DNA from: Campylobacteraceae bacterium
GTDB taxonomy: Bacteria > Campylobacterota > Campylobacteria > Campylobacterales > Arcobacteraceae
DNA length: 64,000 nucleotides
Assembly: GCA_013215945.1 (NCBI GenBank)
Contig: JABSOM010000007.1
Location: 1 to 64,000, forward strand
Direction of reading: 5' to 3'
Below the pieces are notes generated by a model that was not told the DNA's origin, did not search any database, and was given only the letters and a program-made list of their open reading frames with translations. The translations under genes and the position numbers were made by a program. Shown here piece after piece: positions 51,315 to 60,781 of the stretch (position 1 is its first letter; each line of letters starts with the position of its first letter).

Positions 51315-52553
51315 ATGAGATTACATAAATTATTTGCATTGAGTTTGGCAGCAGCTACTTCAATATATGCAGCGGGATACAAAATCCCTGAACAATCATT
51401 AAAAGGTACAGCACTTGCAGCTGCTTATGTTGCAAATGCACATGGAGCAGATGCTTCTTATTATAATCCAGCAAATATGGCTTTTTTTTCAAAAGGAAAT
51501 CAATTGGATTTTGGGCTTTCTTATATTCAAGCATCAGCTATTGATTTTGACAGTTCAGAAACTGTTGCAGCTTTAGGTGGAGTACCTGCTCAAAGTAAAT
51601 CTGAGAGTGAGTCTGTTTTTATTCCTACTTTGCATTATATTATTCCATCAAGTTTTGAAAATACAACCTTTGGTATTTCAATGGTTGCTCCTGCTGGATT
51701 ATCAAAAAGATGGAATACTACTTTTGCTAAAAAATCAGCAGAAGAATTTACGCTGAAAATTGTTGAATTAAATCCTACCGTAGCTTATAAAATCAATGAT
51801 AAGTTTGCAATTGGTGGTGGATTAAGACTTATTTATAGCGAAGGAGTTGTAAAAAGTTCTTTTGTAGCAGGAGCAACAGATATTACAAGAGACCTAGAAG
51901 CTGATGCGGTTGATTTTGGATATAACTTAGCTCTAACATATAGACCTACAAAAGAAACTACATTAGCTGCTACTTATCGATCTTATGTTGATATTACTGT
52001 AAAAGGGGAAGGTAAATTAACTTATACACCATCGGCTTCAACTTATTCAGGTGGAGCATCTGTAACGTTTCCTTTGCCTGCTGCTTTAAATTTAGCTGTT
52101 TCTCATGATTTTGGCGATTTAACGGCAGAATTAGTGTATGAAAGAACGTATTGGTCTACTTATAATGAGTTAGATTTTAATTATGATAATACGCTTACTC
52201 CAAGTGCTTTTCATACTGCATTTGATGCACCAAGAGAGAAAAACTGGAAAGATACTAATACTTATAGATTAGGACTTACTTACCAAGCAAATAAAGATTT
52301 AACTCTAATGGGTGGTTTTGCAATTGATGAAACACCAGTACCAGATGAAACAATTGGTTTTGAACTTCCAGATGCGGATGCTAAAATTTATTCAATGGGG
52401 TTTGAGTATAAATTAAATGAAAACTCAAGTATTGGTGCTGCTTATTTACTATCAATTAAAGATGACAGAGTTGCCAAAATTGATGGACAAAATGGAACGA
52501 TTACTAATTCAAAAGTGTCATTATTAACGATAGGTTATTCTTATTCTTTCTAG
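51315..52553 (+). CDS. FadL/OmpP1/TodX-family outer membrane protein
   Basis: 412-aa beta-barrel porin for hydrophobic compounds such as long-chain fatty acids. A signal peptide MRLHKLFALSLAAATSIYAA is followed by AGYKIPEQSLKGTALAAAYVANAHGADASYYNPANMAFF, the family's conserved hatch region with NPA motif. The barrel strands end in VSLLTIGYSYSF, a C-terminal aromatic residue required for outer-membrane assembly. It overlaps the convergent comF gene by four bases. Confidence 0.92.
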   Translation: MRLHKLFALSLAAATSIYAAGYKIPEQSLKGTALAAAYVANAHGADASYYNPANMAFFSKGNQLDFGLSYIQASAIDFDSSETVAALGGVPAQSKSESESVFIPTLHYIIPSSFENTTFGISMVAPAGLSKRWNTTFAKKSAEEFTLKIVELNPTVAYKINDKFAIGGGLRLIYSEGVVKSSFVAGATDITRDLEADAVDFGYNLALTYRPTKETTLAATYRSYVDITVKGEGKLTYTPSASTYSGGASVTFPLPAALNLAVSHDFGDLTAELVYERTYWSTYNELDFNYDNTLTPSAFHTAFDAPREKNWKDTNTYRLGLTYQANKDLTLMGGFAIDETPVPDETIGFELPDADAKIYSMGFEYKLNENSSIGAAYLLSIKDDRVAKIDGQNGTITNSKVSLLTIGYSYSF

Positions 52554-53125
52554 TTTCTATGTTTAGCATCCGTTAAACATAAAGCAAAAAGTACCTCATT
52601 GTTTAAGGAACAAATGTTAAAAGCTTCTTTTAATGTTGTTCCTGAGGTCAACACATCATCTACTAAAATAATCTTTTTGTTACGAATATTTTTAAGTATA
52701 AAATTTCGAGGATTCTTTTTTCTAAAAGAAAGTTTTTTTCCTGCATAAACAACTTTATTTTGCGCTTTTAAAACATTATAGGTGCTTATAATATTTTTAG
52801 AGTTTAAGTGTTTTGTCAATATTGCAGTATGTGAAAACTCATGCCTTGTATGGTCATCAATTGGAATAGCAAGTGTTTCTGTATTAAACAAGAATTCTTT
52901 TGCAAATAAAGCAAAAGAATTTAAAGCCAAAATATTTAATATGCGATCCCCACAAAAATGATATTTAGCAGATAATAAATCTTGTATTTCCTCATAATTA
53001 TAAAAAGAATAAATAAAAAAGTTTTTCCTTATTTCTCTTTTGTATAATCTTGGCTGTAAAAAATCATACTGGCACCTTTTGCAAATAATCAAATAAGACC
53101 AAACTTCACAAATAATACATTTCAT
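52550..53125 (-). CDS. ComF-family phosphoribosyltransferase-like protein
   Basis: About 191 aa from MKCIICEVWSYLIICKRC. The N-terminal CxxC...CxxC looks like a zinc ribbon and the C-terminal half has the PRPP-binding loop IILVDDVLTSGTTLKEA. ComF proteins are linked to natural DNA uptake, though many bacteria carry them without competence data. The frame is open to 53140; ATG 53125 gives the family N-terminus. The final four bases overlap FadL. Confidence 0.88.
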   Translation of the reverse strand: MKCIICEVWSYLIICKRCQYDFLQPRLYKREIRKNFFIYSFYNYEEIQDLLSAKYHFCGDRILNILALNSFALFAKEFLFNTETLAIPIDDHTRHEFSHTAILTKHLNSKNIISTYNVLKAQNKVVYAGKKLSFRKKNPRNFILKNIRNKKIILVDDVLTSGTTLKEAFNICSLNNEVLFALCLTDAKHRN

Positions 53126-53149
53126 ATTAAATAATATCATAAATTATAT

Positions 53150-53731
53150 TTAGATAAAATTGTTTTTAAGAACCTTTAAAAAATCACTTTTTATTTTTGC
53201 CATATCTAATTTTCCATTATATACATCGTACATTGCATAGGACTCTAGTGCAGTAGCCCCACAATATTTAAAGGTTTTATGCGTAGCTACATTTACTTCA
53301 TCTAAACTCAAACCTTCGAAAAACCCATTTTTATTTGAAAATGAATTTAAGGGGGCATTATACGTAAGACTTAACATATATTTTTTTTCTTTCATTAATC
53401 CACTTGTGCCATATTCATTATTCTTATTACCTTCCCCACCATCATACGTAACCGTGCCGTAACCAGCTGAAAAGATATCATCAATGTATTTTTTAGTAAG
53501 CCATGGTGTTCCCATCCAAAAAGTAGGAAATTGAAAAAAGATACAATCGGCCCAAGAAAACTTATCTAACTCTTCTTGAATATTATACTCATTTTGAATT
53601 ACTGTATGTTGTATTGTATAACCTGCCTCTTTTAAAAAATCATCTGCATGATTAACTAAAAACTGCGATAATCCCCCATTTGCTATACCTTCATATTTTT
53701 GGTGTCCATTAATAATTAAAACGTTTTTCAT
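53150..53731 (-). CDS. mdaB: NADPH:quinone reductase, MdaB-like
   Basis: 193-aa flavodoxin-fold oxidoreductase of the MdaB/NQO type, carrying out two-electron quinone reduction that protects against oxidative stress. MKNVLIINGHQKY starts the FAD site; FFQFPTFWMGTPWLTKKYIDDIF (about residues 63-86) is a strong MdaB signature; SLTYNAPLNSFSNKNGFFEG and a C-terminal FKYCGATALESYAMYDV follow. It is divergent from an HxlR regulator with palindromes in the gap, so it is probably the regulator's target. Confidence 0.9.
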   Translation of the reverse strand: MKNVLIINGHQKYEGIANGGLSQFLVNHADDFLKEAGYTIQHTVIQNEYNIQEELDKFSWADCIFFQFPTFWMGTPWLTKKYIDDIFSAGYGTVTYDGGEGNKNNEYGTSGLMKEKKYMLSLTYNAPLNSFSNKNGFFEGLSLDEVNVATHKTFKYCGATALESYAMYDVYNGKLDMAKIKSDFLKVLKNNFI

Positions 53732-53781
53732 TCTTATCCTTTAGTTTTTGTTCTCTTAGTATAAGCCTAAGTAGCTTAATA

Positions 53782-53843
53782 TATCCTTGGGATACTTTTG
53801 CATCCCAAGGATACATAAAATAACCAAGGATAAAAAAGTATCC
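53782..53843. promoter_or_regulatory. Palindromic operator cluster between mdaB and the HxlR gene
   Basis: TATCC-TTG-GGATA (53782-53794) and ATCC-CAA-GGAT (53802-53812) are each palindromic and together form a 12-bp inverted repeat (TATCCTTGGGAT / ATCCCAAGGATA) with 8 bases between. A third pair, GGATA (53828-53832) and TATCC (53839-53843), lies nearer the HxlR gene. The spacing places these over both divergent promoters. HxlR proteins bind such dyads; this is the probable operator. Confidence 0.7.
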
Positions 53844-53887
53844 CAAATTAAGTTTTATATGTTATACTTCAAATAAAAAGGCCTTAA

Positions 53888-54232
53888 ATGTATATTGTTG
53901 ACGGAAAAGAATATGTTTGTACTGTGCCTGTAACTTTATCGATTTTTAATGATAAATGGAAATTGGATGTTATTTGGTATTTGTTAGAAGGTGAAAAAAG
54001 ATATACAGAACTTTTTGACGTAATAAATAAAATCACCAAAAAAACGCTAACAGCAAAATTACGAGAATTAGAAGAAAAAGGTTTAATAAACAGAGTAGCT
54101 TATGCAGAAGTACCACCCAAAGTAATCTACTCGTTAACACCCTTAGGAAAAGAACTAAAGCCTTTATTAGAAGAAATGTATAAGTGGGGCATGAAATATG
54201 TCGAAGCAAGAGGAGAGATAGTAGAGGACTAG
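53888..54232 (+). CDS. HxlR-family regulator
   Basis: 114-aa winged-helix regulator. ILTL-type start: CTVPVTLSIFNDKWKLDVIWYLLEGEKRYTELFDVINKITKKTLTAKLRELEEKGLINRVAYAEVPPKVIYSLTPLGKELKPLLEEMYKWG fits the family over almost its whole length. Its single Cys, at position 11, is where HxlR redox/quinone sensors such as YodB, HypR and QorR have their sensing cysteine. It is divergent from mdaB with shared palindromes, consistent with thiol-based derepression of a quinone reductase (inference). Confidence 0.9.
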   Translation: MYIVDGKEYVCTVPVTLSIFNDKWKLDVIWYLLEGEKRYTELFDVINKITKKTLTAKLRELEEKGLINRVAYAEVPPKVIYSLTPLGKELKPLLEEMYKWGMKYVEARGEIVED

Positions 54233-54298
54233 ATATAAATGGAATGGATTTGTATTTTAAAAAAGATAGAATTGTTAGATTAGTTTAAAACGAAGTTT

Positions 54299-54435
54299 TG
54301 AAAATAGAGTGATTAGTTTTTGTTTAAGTTCAAGGCGGAAATGAAATTTTGAGTAGGATCCTAGTATTCTAGGTGAGTACTCAAAATTTTATTTACAACG
54401 CGGAAATTGAATAAAAAATAAGCGCTATAGTTTTA
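54299..54435 (-). repeat. Long imperfect palindromic element, copy B
   Basis: The core pairs AAATTTTGAGTA (54344-54355) with TACTCAAAATTT (54378-54389), a 12-bp perfect stem, and CCTAG/CTAGG (54360-54373) closes the centre. Outer arms extend with mismatches to about 54299 and 54435. It shares AAGTTCAAGGCG (54326-54337) and CAACGCGGAAATT (54396-54408) with copy A at 16 kb. Relative to lepA, which reads into it, the orientation is the same as copy A relative to ubiE; the lepA stop codon is inside the outer arm. Confidence 0.7.
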
Positions 54436-56212
54436 AAACAGCCATAAATGCTTCTTGTGGAACGTTAACTTTTCCTATTGATTTCATTCTTTTCTTCCCA
54501 GCTTTTTGTTTATCTAAAAGTTTTCTTTTTCTAGAAATATCTCCACCATAACATTTAGCCGTAACATTTTTACCTGTTGATTTTACTGTTTCTCTTGCAA
54601 TAATATTAGAACCAATACTTGCTTGAATCGCCACTTCAAAAAGTTGTCTAGGAATTAGTTCTTTTAAAGCTTTAATAAATTCTCTACCTTTTGACAAAGC
54701 TTTATTTTCTGGAACAATAATAGACAATGCATCTACAATATCTCCCGCAACTTTGATATCAAGTTTTTGTAAAACACCAGGTCTAAAACCTATTGGTTCA
54801 TAATCAAAAGAAGCATATCCTTTTGTAGTAGATTTTAATCTGTCATAAAAATCCATTACAATTTCATTCATTGGAATATCATATTCCAGCAAAACTCTTG
54901 TCCCTATGTAATCCATTTTAATTTGAATTCCTCTTTTATCATTAAGAAGTTTAATTACATTTCCTAAAAATTCATCAGGTACTAATACTGTAGCTTTTAC
55001 ATAAGGCTCAAAAATAGTATCTATATAATTTGGATCGGGTAATTCAGAAGGATTTTGAATATTAATCTTAGACCCATCTTTTTTTAGTACTTCATAAATA
55101 ACAGTAGGTGCAGTTGCTATTAATTCAAGGTTAAATTCTCGCTCCAGTCTTTCTTTAATTACTTCCATATGAAGCATTCCTAAAAAACCAGCTCTAAAAC
55201 CACTTCCAAGAGCAACTGAACTTTCTGGTTCATAAGAAATTGAGCTATCATTTAATTTTAATTTATCTAATGCATCTCTTAAATCTTCAAATTTATCTGT
55301 ATCAATTGGGTAAAGTCCTGCAAATACAAAAGGTTTAGCAGGTTCAAAACCATCAATAACTTCTGCTGTTGGGTTTTTAGCATCTGTCATTGTATCTCCA
55401 ACAGCAATGATATCTACTGTTTTAATACCAAGAACTACAATACCAATTTCACCTGTCGAAAGCTCATTTGTACTTTCTCTTTTTAATGGATGTGGATACA
55501 TAAGTGATAATACTTGTTGGTCATGTTCCGTATTCATCATTCTTATAACTTGACCTTTTTTAATACTTCCTTCATATACACGAACTAAAGCTAAAGCACC
55601 TAAATAATTATCAAACCAAGAATCATAAATTAACGCTTTAGTAGAAGCATTTTCATCTCCACTTGGAGCTGGAATTCTATCAACTATTGAGTCAATTAAA
55701 TCTTTAACTCCTTCTCCTGTTTTAGCTGAAATTAAATTACTATAGGTACAATCAACTCCAATAGCTTCTTCTACTTCTTCTAATACTCGATCTGGATCAG
55801 CAGAAGGTAAATCAATTTTGTTTACCACAGGTAATAATTCTAAATCATTTTCCATTGCAATATATACATTTGCAATGGTTTGTGCTTCTACCCCTTGGGT
55901 TGCATCAACAATTAATAAAGCGCCATCAGAAGAAGCAAGTGAGCGTGATACTTCATAAGAAAAATCAACATGACCTGGAGTGTCAATAAGATTTAAAACA
56001 TATTCTTGTCCATCTTTTGTATATTTAAGTCTAACACTTTGTGCTTTAATTGTAATTCCACGTTCTTTTTCAATATCCATAGTATCCATTACTTGTGCTG
56101 ACATGTCTCTATCAGCAACGGAACCACATTCTTGAATAATTCTATCTGCGAGTGTTGATTTTCCATGATCAATATGAGCAATAATTGAAAAGTTTCTTAT
56201 ATGTTTTTGCAA
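54425..56212 (-). CDS. lepA: Elongation factor 4 (LepA)
   Basis: 595-aa translational GTPase that back-translocates ribosomes or assists under ionic stress. G1 [14 protein letters not shown] (about residues 11-24), G3 [16 protein letters not shown] (about 77-92), [10 protein letters not shown], then the LepA-specific C-terminal domain ending [16 protein letters not shown]. Length is normal. The stop codon lies inside palindromic element B. Confidence 0.96.
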   Translation of the reverse strand: MQKHIRNFSIIAHIDHGKSTLADRIIQECGSVADRDMSAQVMDTMDIEKERGITIKAQSVRLKYTKDGQEYVLNLIDTPGHVDFSYEVSRSLASSDGALLIVDATQGVEAQTIANVYIAMENDLELLPVVNKIDLPSADPDRVLEEVEEAIGVDCTYSNLISAKTGEGVKDLIDSIVDRIPAPSGDENASTKALIYDSWFDNYLGALALVRVYEGSIKKGQVIRMMNTEHDQQVLSLMYPHPLKRESTNELSTGEIGIVVLGIKTVDIIAVGDTMTDAKNPTAEVIDGFEPAKPFVFAGLYPIDTDKFEDLRDALDKLKLNDSSISYEPESSVALGSGFRAGFLGMLHMEVIKERLEREFNLELIATAPTVIYEVLKKDGSKINIQNPSELPDPNYIDTIFEPYVKATVLVPDEFLGNVIKLLNDKRGIQIKMDYIGTRVLLEYDIPMNEIVMDFYDRLKSTTKGYASFDYEPIGFRPGVLQKLDIKVAGDIVDALSIIVPENKALSKGREFIKALKELIPRQLFEVAIQASIGSNIIARETVKSTGKNVTAKCYGGDISRKRKLLDKQKAGKKRMKSIGKVNVPQEAFMAVLKL

Positions 56213-56338
56213 GATTTTTCCTAAGTACTAGTTTCTAAGCGTTAATCTTAGTTAATTTATAAAAATTATATATAGTTTTCGCGATTATAGCTAAAGTATT
56301 GTAAGAGTGATGTTAAGAGAATATAGTAGTACGTAATC

Positions 56339-56353
56339 TTGGGTTTAACCCAA
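56339..56353 (-). terminator. Small palindrome after the OmpA-like gene
   Basis: TTGGG-TTTAA-CCCAA, six bases downstream of the OmpA-like stop on the minus strand. There is no T-tail on that strand, so it is a weak terminator candidate. Confidence 0.35.
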
Positions 56354-56358
56354 AATTA

Positions 56359-57387
56359 CTATTTTGAAAGAATTGCTTCAACTCTTCTGTTTGCTAATCG
56401 TCCTTCTTTTGTTTGATTACTAGCAACAGGTTTGCTTTCTCCAAAACCTTTAGACATTAATTTTGATGCATTTACACCTAAATTTACCAATTTGTCATGA
56501 ACTGCTTTTGCTCTTTTATCAGATAAGATTAGATTATATGCTTCACTTCCTCTTGAATCTGTATGTGCAGCAATAACAGCACTTTTTTTAGATGCATTTA
56601 AATATAAAGCAAAGTTTTTCAGAACTTCAGAATAATCTTTATTCATTACATCAGAATCAGTATTGAAATTTACTTTTAAATTCATTACTTTTGCACAACC
56701 ATCAATGCTTACTCTTGTATTTAATGGGGTGTTTAAACATTCATCGTGGCGGTTAAATACACCATCGTTGTCATCGTCTTTATATACATCTTTCATTTTT
56801 TGAACCATTGGTTCTTCTTTCATTATTGGCTCTTCTTTTTTCATCATTACTGGCATTTTGTTAGCTTTTTGCCCAAAACCATAAGAAAGACCAACAGTAT
56901 ATAATAGATTGTTATCCCCATGATCTGCTTCAATTAAATGTCTAAGATCCATTTTTAAAGAGGTTCTATCTGTAAATTTATATTTATACCCAAGACCATA
57001 GTTTGCAAATAAACCATCTTCATTACGTGAACTATTAGAAAAAGATTCTACTCCAATCCCCACTAAAGCATAAAATGAAGAAGTATCGTTAATAGGATAA
57101 TCTTTAATTACATTTGTAAATACTCTTAAGACAGAGGTATCTTCTGTTGAGTTTTTAATATCTACATCTTGGATGCTTTTTAAAATTCCAAATTCGATTT
57201 GGTCAAAAATTGTACTGTCTAGTTTTGTACCTATACTTAAACCAATGTTTGCATAGTTTCTTTCCAGTTCTAAATTACCTTCTGTAAGAGCTCCACCTAA
57301 TAATAAACTTACTTCATGTGGATAGTCTGAGTTTGCTGATAATAAGATTCCTGCTGATAATAGGGTACTTAATAATATCTTTTTCAT
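56359..57387 (-). CDS. OmpA-family outer membrane protein
   Basis: 342 aa. A signal peptide MKKILLSTLLSAGILLSANS is followed by an N-terminal beta-barrel (about residues 20-175), a linker rich in Met/Lys/Glu, a thrombospondin type-3-like calcium motif DDDNDGVFNRHDECLNTPLNTRVSIDGC, and a C-terminal peptidoglycan-binding OmpA domain (AVIAAHTDSRGSEAYNLILSDKRAKAVHDKLVNLGVNASKLMSKGFGESKPVASN). The final NRRVEAILSK is typical. Confidence 0.93.
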   Translation of the reverse strand: MKKILLSTLLSAGILLSANSDYPHEVSLLLGGALTEGNLELERNYANIGLSIGTKLDSTIFDQIEFGILKSIQDVDIKNSTEDTSVLRVFTNVIKDYPINDTSSFYALVGIGVESFSNSSRNEDGLFANYGLGYKYKFTDRTSLKMDLRHLIEADHGDNNLLYTVGLSYGFGQKANKMPVMMKKEEPIMKEEPMVQKMKDVYKDDDNDGVFNRHDECLNTPLNTRVSIDGCAKVMNLKVNFNTDSDVMNKDYSEVLKNFALYLNASKKSAVIAAHTDSRGSEAYNLILSDKRAKAVHDKLVNLGVNASKLMSKGFGESKPVASNQTKEGRLANRRVEAILSK

Positions 57388-57498
57388 TTCAAGCCTTTGT
57401 TAAATTTTTATTATTATATTATAACAAAAGTAAATAATATATTAAATTATTATGACAAATATGTAGAAAATTAGCTACTATTATGACTAAAAGTACTC

Positions 57499-57521
57499 AG
57501 ATGCCTAAGAAGAAGGCATCT
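57499..57521 (-). terminator. Stem-loop downstream of prsA
   Basis: AGATGCC (57499-57505), nine-base loop, GGCATCT (57515-57521), 46 bases past the prsA stop on the minus strand. No T-tail is seen, so terminator strength is unclear. Confidence 0.4.
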
Positions 57522-57566
57522 AATTTACAAAAACAAATTTAAAATCTTTTGTTCTTGTAAAATATT

Positions 57567-58496
57567 TTATAAAAAGATAGAGTTTACTGATTGGTTATTG
57601 TGAATTCTATATATAGCTTCACCCATGATATCAGCTGCGCTTAAAACAGTGATTTTTTCATGATTTTGTTTTAAAGGAATAGTATTTGAAATTACCAATT
57701 CATCTAAGTCTTTTGAGTTTAAGTTTTCATAAGCTTTTCCTGATAATACACCATGAGTACAACAAGCCATTACAGAAGTTGCACCTCTTTTTTTAAGTGC
57801 TGCTGCTGCTTTTACAAGTGTTCCAGCAGTATCAACCATATCATCAACTAAAATAACGTCTTTACCTTCAACATCTCCAATAATATTCATAACTTCAGCA
57901 ACATTTGCTTTTTCTCTTCTTTTATCAACAATAACCAAGTCATAACCAAGTTTTGAAGCATAAGAACGAGCTCTAGTAACCCCACCAATATCTGGACTGG
58001 CAATAATTGGGTTTTTGAAGTTTTTTGCTTTAATATAATCAACAAATAAAATCGAACCAAATAAGTTATCTGCAGGAATATTAAAAAATCCTTGAATTTG
58101 AGCGGCATGTAAATCAATAGTAATAATTCTATCAATTCCAGCTTTTTCTAATAAATCAGCAACCAGTTTTGCAGTAATTGGTACTCTTGGCGCTGCTTTT
58201 CTATCTTGTCTTGCATATCCATAGTAAGGTACAACAGCAGAAATAGATTTAGCACTTGATCGTTTAAAAGCATCAATCATGATTAATAATTCCATTAAAT
58301 TATCATTAGTAGGCGCACAAGTAGGTTGTATTATAAATACATCATGACCTCTAACACTCTCAGTAATTTGTACTGAAATCTCACCATCTGAGAATTGTTT
58401 AACGCTCGCATCACCAACTTCTACATTTAAATATCTTCCTATTTCGTCTGCAAATGCTTTATTTGCAGTACCGCTAAATAGTTTAAAGCCGCTCAT
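57567..58496 (-). CDS. prsA: Ribose-phosphate pyrophosphokinase
   Basis: 309-aa enzyme making PRPP for nucleotides, histidine, tryptophan and NAD. KLFSGTANKAFADEIGRYL opens the fold; QFSDGEISVQITESVRGHDVFIIQPTCAPTNDNLMELLIMIDAF (about residues 34-77), the ATP loop VPYYGYARQDRK, and the PRPP loop VILVDDMVDTAGTLVKAA (about 214-231) are all intact. It stands alone as a single gene. Confidence 0.96.
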   Translation of the reverse strand: MSGFKLFSGTANKAFADEIGRYLNVEVGDASVKQFSDGEISVQITESVRGHDVFIIQPTCAPTNDNLMELLIMIDAFKRSSAKSISAVVPYYGYARQDRKAAPRVPITAKLVADLLEKAGIDRIITIDLHAAQIQGFFNIPADNLFGSILFVDYIKAKNFKNPIIASPDIGGVTRARSYASKLGYDLVIVDKRREKANVAEVMNIIGDVEGKDVILVDDMVDTAGTLVKAAAALKKRGATSVMACCTHGVLSGKAYENLNSKDLDELVISNTIPLKQNHEKITVLSAADIMGEAIYRIHNNQSVNSIFL

Positions 58497-58761
58497 AAAA
58501 TTCCTTTTTACTATGTTATTATCTTGCGATTATATCTAAAAAACTCTTAATTAAATTGAATGGTGTAAAAAATGCATATGAGGTAATATAGCTTTATATT
58601 TTAGGTGTATTTGTAATTATTTAGTAGTATTTATATAGAAGTTTATTCTAATTAATAATTTTTAAAAGTATAAACACTTTAAGATTGTACTTAAAGTATT
58701 TATTTTATTCCTGTAATCCATAATGAAACAATTACTTTTCAGTAATATAAAGTACAGATAA
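58497..58761. other. AT-rich intergenic region upstream of prsA
   Basis: About 265 bases that would hold the prsA promoter on the minus strand (GGAATTTTATG ribosome site). I see no clear repeat, terminator, RNA or coding region here. Confidence 0.5.
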
Positions 58762-58995
58762 TCAACCAGCAGTAACACCAAATTCAGGTTTTCCCAAATT
58801 AATACTTGCTACTGCATCTACAATTGTTACTTTACAAGATGCAGATTCTAAACGATATCTTAATTTAATACCACCGTTAAATTCAGTTTTAACAGTATGC
58901 ATATTTAAATCATTTACAAGTACTTGATTTACTTGAAGAACTTCTTTTTTTCAGCAACAATAGTATTTGTTTTAGAATTAATTGGGTATTTTTAA
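58762..58995 (-). pseudogene. Decayed reading frame without a start, frameshifted
   Basis: On the minus strand an open frame ends ...CKVTIVDAVASINLGKPEFGVTAG and TGA at 58762-58764, and reads back without stops through FNGGIKLRYRLESAS and LQVNQVLVND to a run of seven As at about 58945-58951. Upstream of that run the coherent frame (NSKTNTIVAEKK) is shifted by one base, so loss of one A would explain the break. No start codon or ribosome site is found; the frame begins straight after the mnmA stop. The protein family is not recognised. Downstream-of-mnmA remnant is the simplest reading. Confidence 0.4.
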
Positions 58996-60096
58996 TTAAG
59001 AGTAATCACTAATAAATCCACCACCTAGACAATACTCACCATCATACAAAACAAGACTTTGTCCCGAAGTCACTGCTCTTTGAGGCTTGTCAAATTTAAC
59101 TAGAACTTTGTCATTATTCGCTTGCGTTACGGTACACGCTTGCTTTTGTTGACGATAACGTACTTGTGCCATTAATTTATCGCCAACCTTAGGTGCTTCC
59201 TCTAATACCCAGTGCATATGACTGGCTTCAACATTACTGTTCATAAGTAAGGGGTGATTGGTATCTTGTACAATAGTTAATGTATTATTTGCCAAATCTT
59301 TTTTAGCTACATACCATGGATTATGCGTATTATTAGCTGTTTCAGTCTCTTTCATGCCTCCAATACCAATACCTTTTCTTTGACCTAGTGTGTAACAAAT
59401 AAGACCTTTATGTCTTCCTATTACTTTGCCTTTGTCATCTATAAAATCTCCGGGAATGGCTTTTAAATGTTGGGTAATAAATTCATCAAATTTTTGTTTC
59501 CCAATAAAACATATACCAGTACTGTCTTTTTTATCACTTACAGGTAGATTATGTTCTTTGGCTATTGCTCTTACTTCTTTTTTAGTTAAATCTGCAAGAG
59601 GGAATAAAGATTGTGACAATTGCGTACTTGATAAAGCGTGTAAAAAATACGTTTGATCTTTTGTATCATCTTTAGGCGTTGCTAGTACATGATGATTGTT
59701 ATATACATCTATTTTTGCATAATGCCCCATAGCTATCTTATCAACACCCATTTTTTTTGCTTCATTTAAAAATACATTGAATTTAATTTCGCGATTACAC
59801 AGTATATCTGGATTAGGAGTAAGACCTTTTTTCAAACCTTCTAAAAATACATCAAATACTTTGGTTCTATATTCTTCGACAAAATCTATGCCTTTTACTT
59901 CAATTCCTAATATCTTACCTACTTTTTTAGCATCTTCAAACTCTATACGGTTAGGACATAGACTACCTTCGATTCCATGCTCCCAATTTCGCATGAATAA
60001 GCCTATTACTTCATAACCTTGCTGTTTTAATAGTAATGCAGTAACAGAAGAATCAACACCACCAGACATTCCTACAACAACTTTCTTTTTGTTCAT
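58996..60096 (-). CDS. mnmA: tRNA-specific 2-thiouridylase MnmA
   Basis: 366-aa ATP-pyrophosphatase-type enzyme that thiolates U34 of tRNA-Lys, Glu and Gln. The P-loop SGGVDSSVTALLL is at about residues 10-22. The catalytic Cys pair lies in NPDILCNREIKF and KDSTGICFIGKQKF. The C-terminal barrel domain (about 250-360) carries GQRKGIGIGG and AVTSGQSLVLYDGEYCLGGG. Start at ATG 60096 after AAAGGTATAAA. Confidence 0.96.
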   Translation of the reverse strand: MNKKKVVVGMSGGVDSSVTALLLKQQGYEVIGLFMRNWEHGIEGSLCPNRIEFEDAKKVGKILGIEVKGIDFVEEYRTKVFDVFLEGLKKGLTPNPDILCNREIKFNVFLNEAKKMGVDKIAMGHYAKIDVYNNHHVLATPKDDTKDQTYFLHALSSTQLSQSLFPLADLTKKEVRAIAKEHNLPVSDKKDSTGICFIGKQKFDEFITQHLKAIPGDFIDDKGKVIGRHKGLICYTLGQRKGIGIGGMKETETANNTHNPWYVAKKDLANNTLTIVQDTNHPLLMNSNVEASHMHWVLEEAPKVGDKLMAQVRYRQQKQACTVTQANNDKVLVKFDKPQRAVTSGQSLVLYDGEYCLGGGFISDYS

Positions 60097-60220
60097 TTTA
60101 TACCTTTAAAAAGTTCCTTTTTTAAGAGAACCTACATTTAATAATTTCTTTTAGCACTTGAAATAAATTCAACTTAAAGCACCTTTTAGAAACAAATCCA
60201 AAAGAGAACAACTTCTTGTT

Positions 60221-60697
60221 CTACATGAGTTTTAAAGGAATAGTAACTGATTCTCTATTGTGCCAAGACTTATGGGGAATAATTAGTTTTTTAGTATTCA
60301 CTTTTTTATGAGCAAAAAATATTATATCTATATCCAAGGTTCTAGGCGCATCTTTAAAGGACCGCTTTCTTCCATATCTAATTTCTAACCTCTGCATATT
60401 TTTTAAAAATTCATTAGGGGATAGATTAGTTTTAAGCGTGATTATACCATTTAAAAAGTCTTTTTGATCCAAGAATCCAAAAGCAGGATTTTGTAAAAGT
60501 GGAGAAGTTTGTAAAATATCAAATCTTGTATCTTGTATTAGACATAAAAGTAACTTATCAAAAGTTTTTTTTACATCCCCAATATTTCCCCCAATTCCTA
60601 CGGTTACTTTATATTTTTTATTGCTTTTACTTTTTAGCTTTCGTGGGTAATTACTAGTATAAAAAAGGCTTAATTTTTTCGTTAGTTTTTTTTTCAT
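60221..60697 (-). CDS. folK: Hydroxymethyldihydropterin pyrophosphokinase
   Basis: 158-aa enzyme of folate synthesis that diphosphorylates hydroxymethyl-dihydropterin. GIGGNIGDVKKTFDKLL (normally GLGSNxGD) is at about residues 33-49, YGRKRSFKDAPRTLDIDIIFF is the strong PPPK signature (about 113-133) with metal-binding Asp pair, and a C-terminal PHKSWHNRESVTIPL closes it. The first 25 residues are basic and not part of the fold. It is the middle gene between the prolidase and mnmA. Confidence 0.93.
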   Translation of the reverse strand: MKKKLTKKLSLFYTSNYPRKLKSKSNKKYKVTVGIGGNIGDVKKTFDKLLLCLIQDTRFDILQTSPLLQNPAFGFLDQKDFLNGIITLKTNLSPNEFLKNMQRLEIRYGRKRSFKDAPRTLDIDIIFFAHKKVNTKKLIIPHKSWHNRESVTIPLKLM

Positions 60698-60781
60698 ATT
60701 TCTTTCTTATACAAGTCTTTAGTACTTTACTAAAGATTTGTATTTTGTATTTTTTTTAAAATCTTCTATTTTACTCTTATT

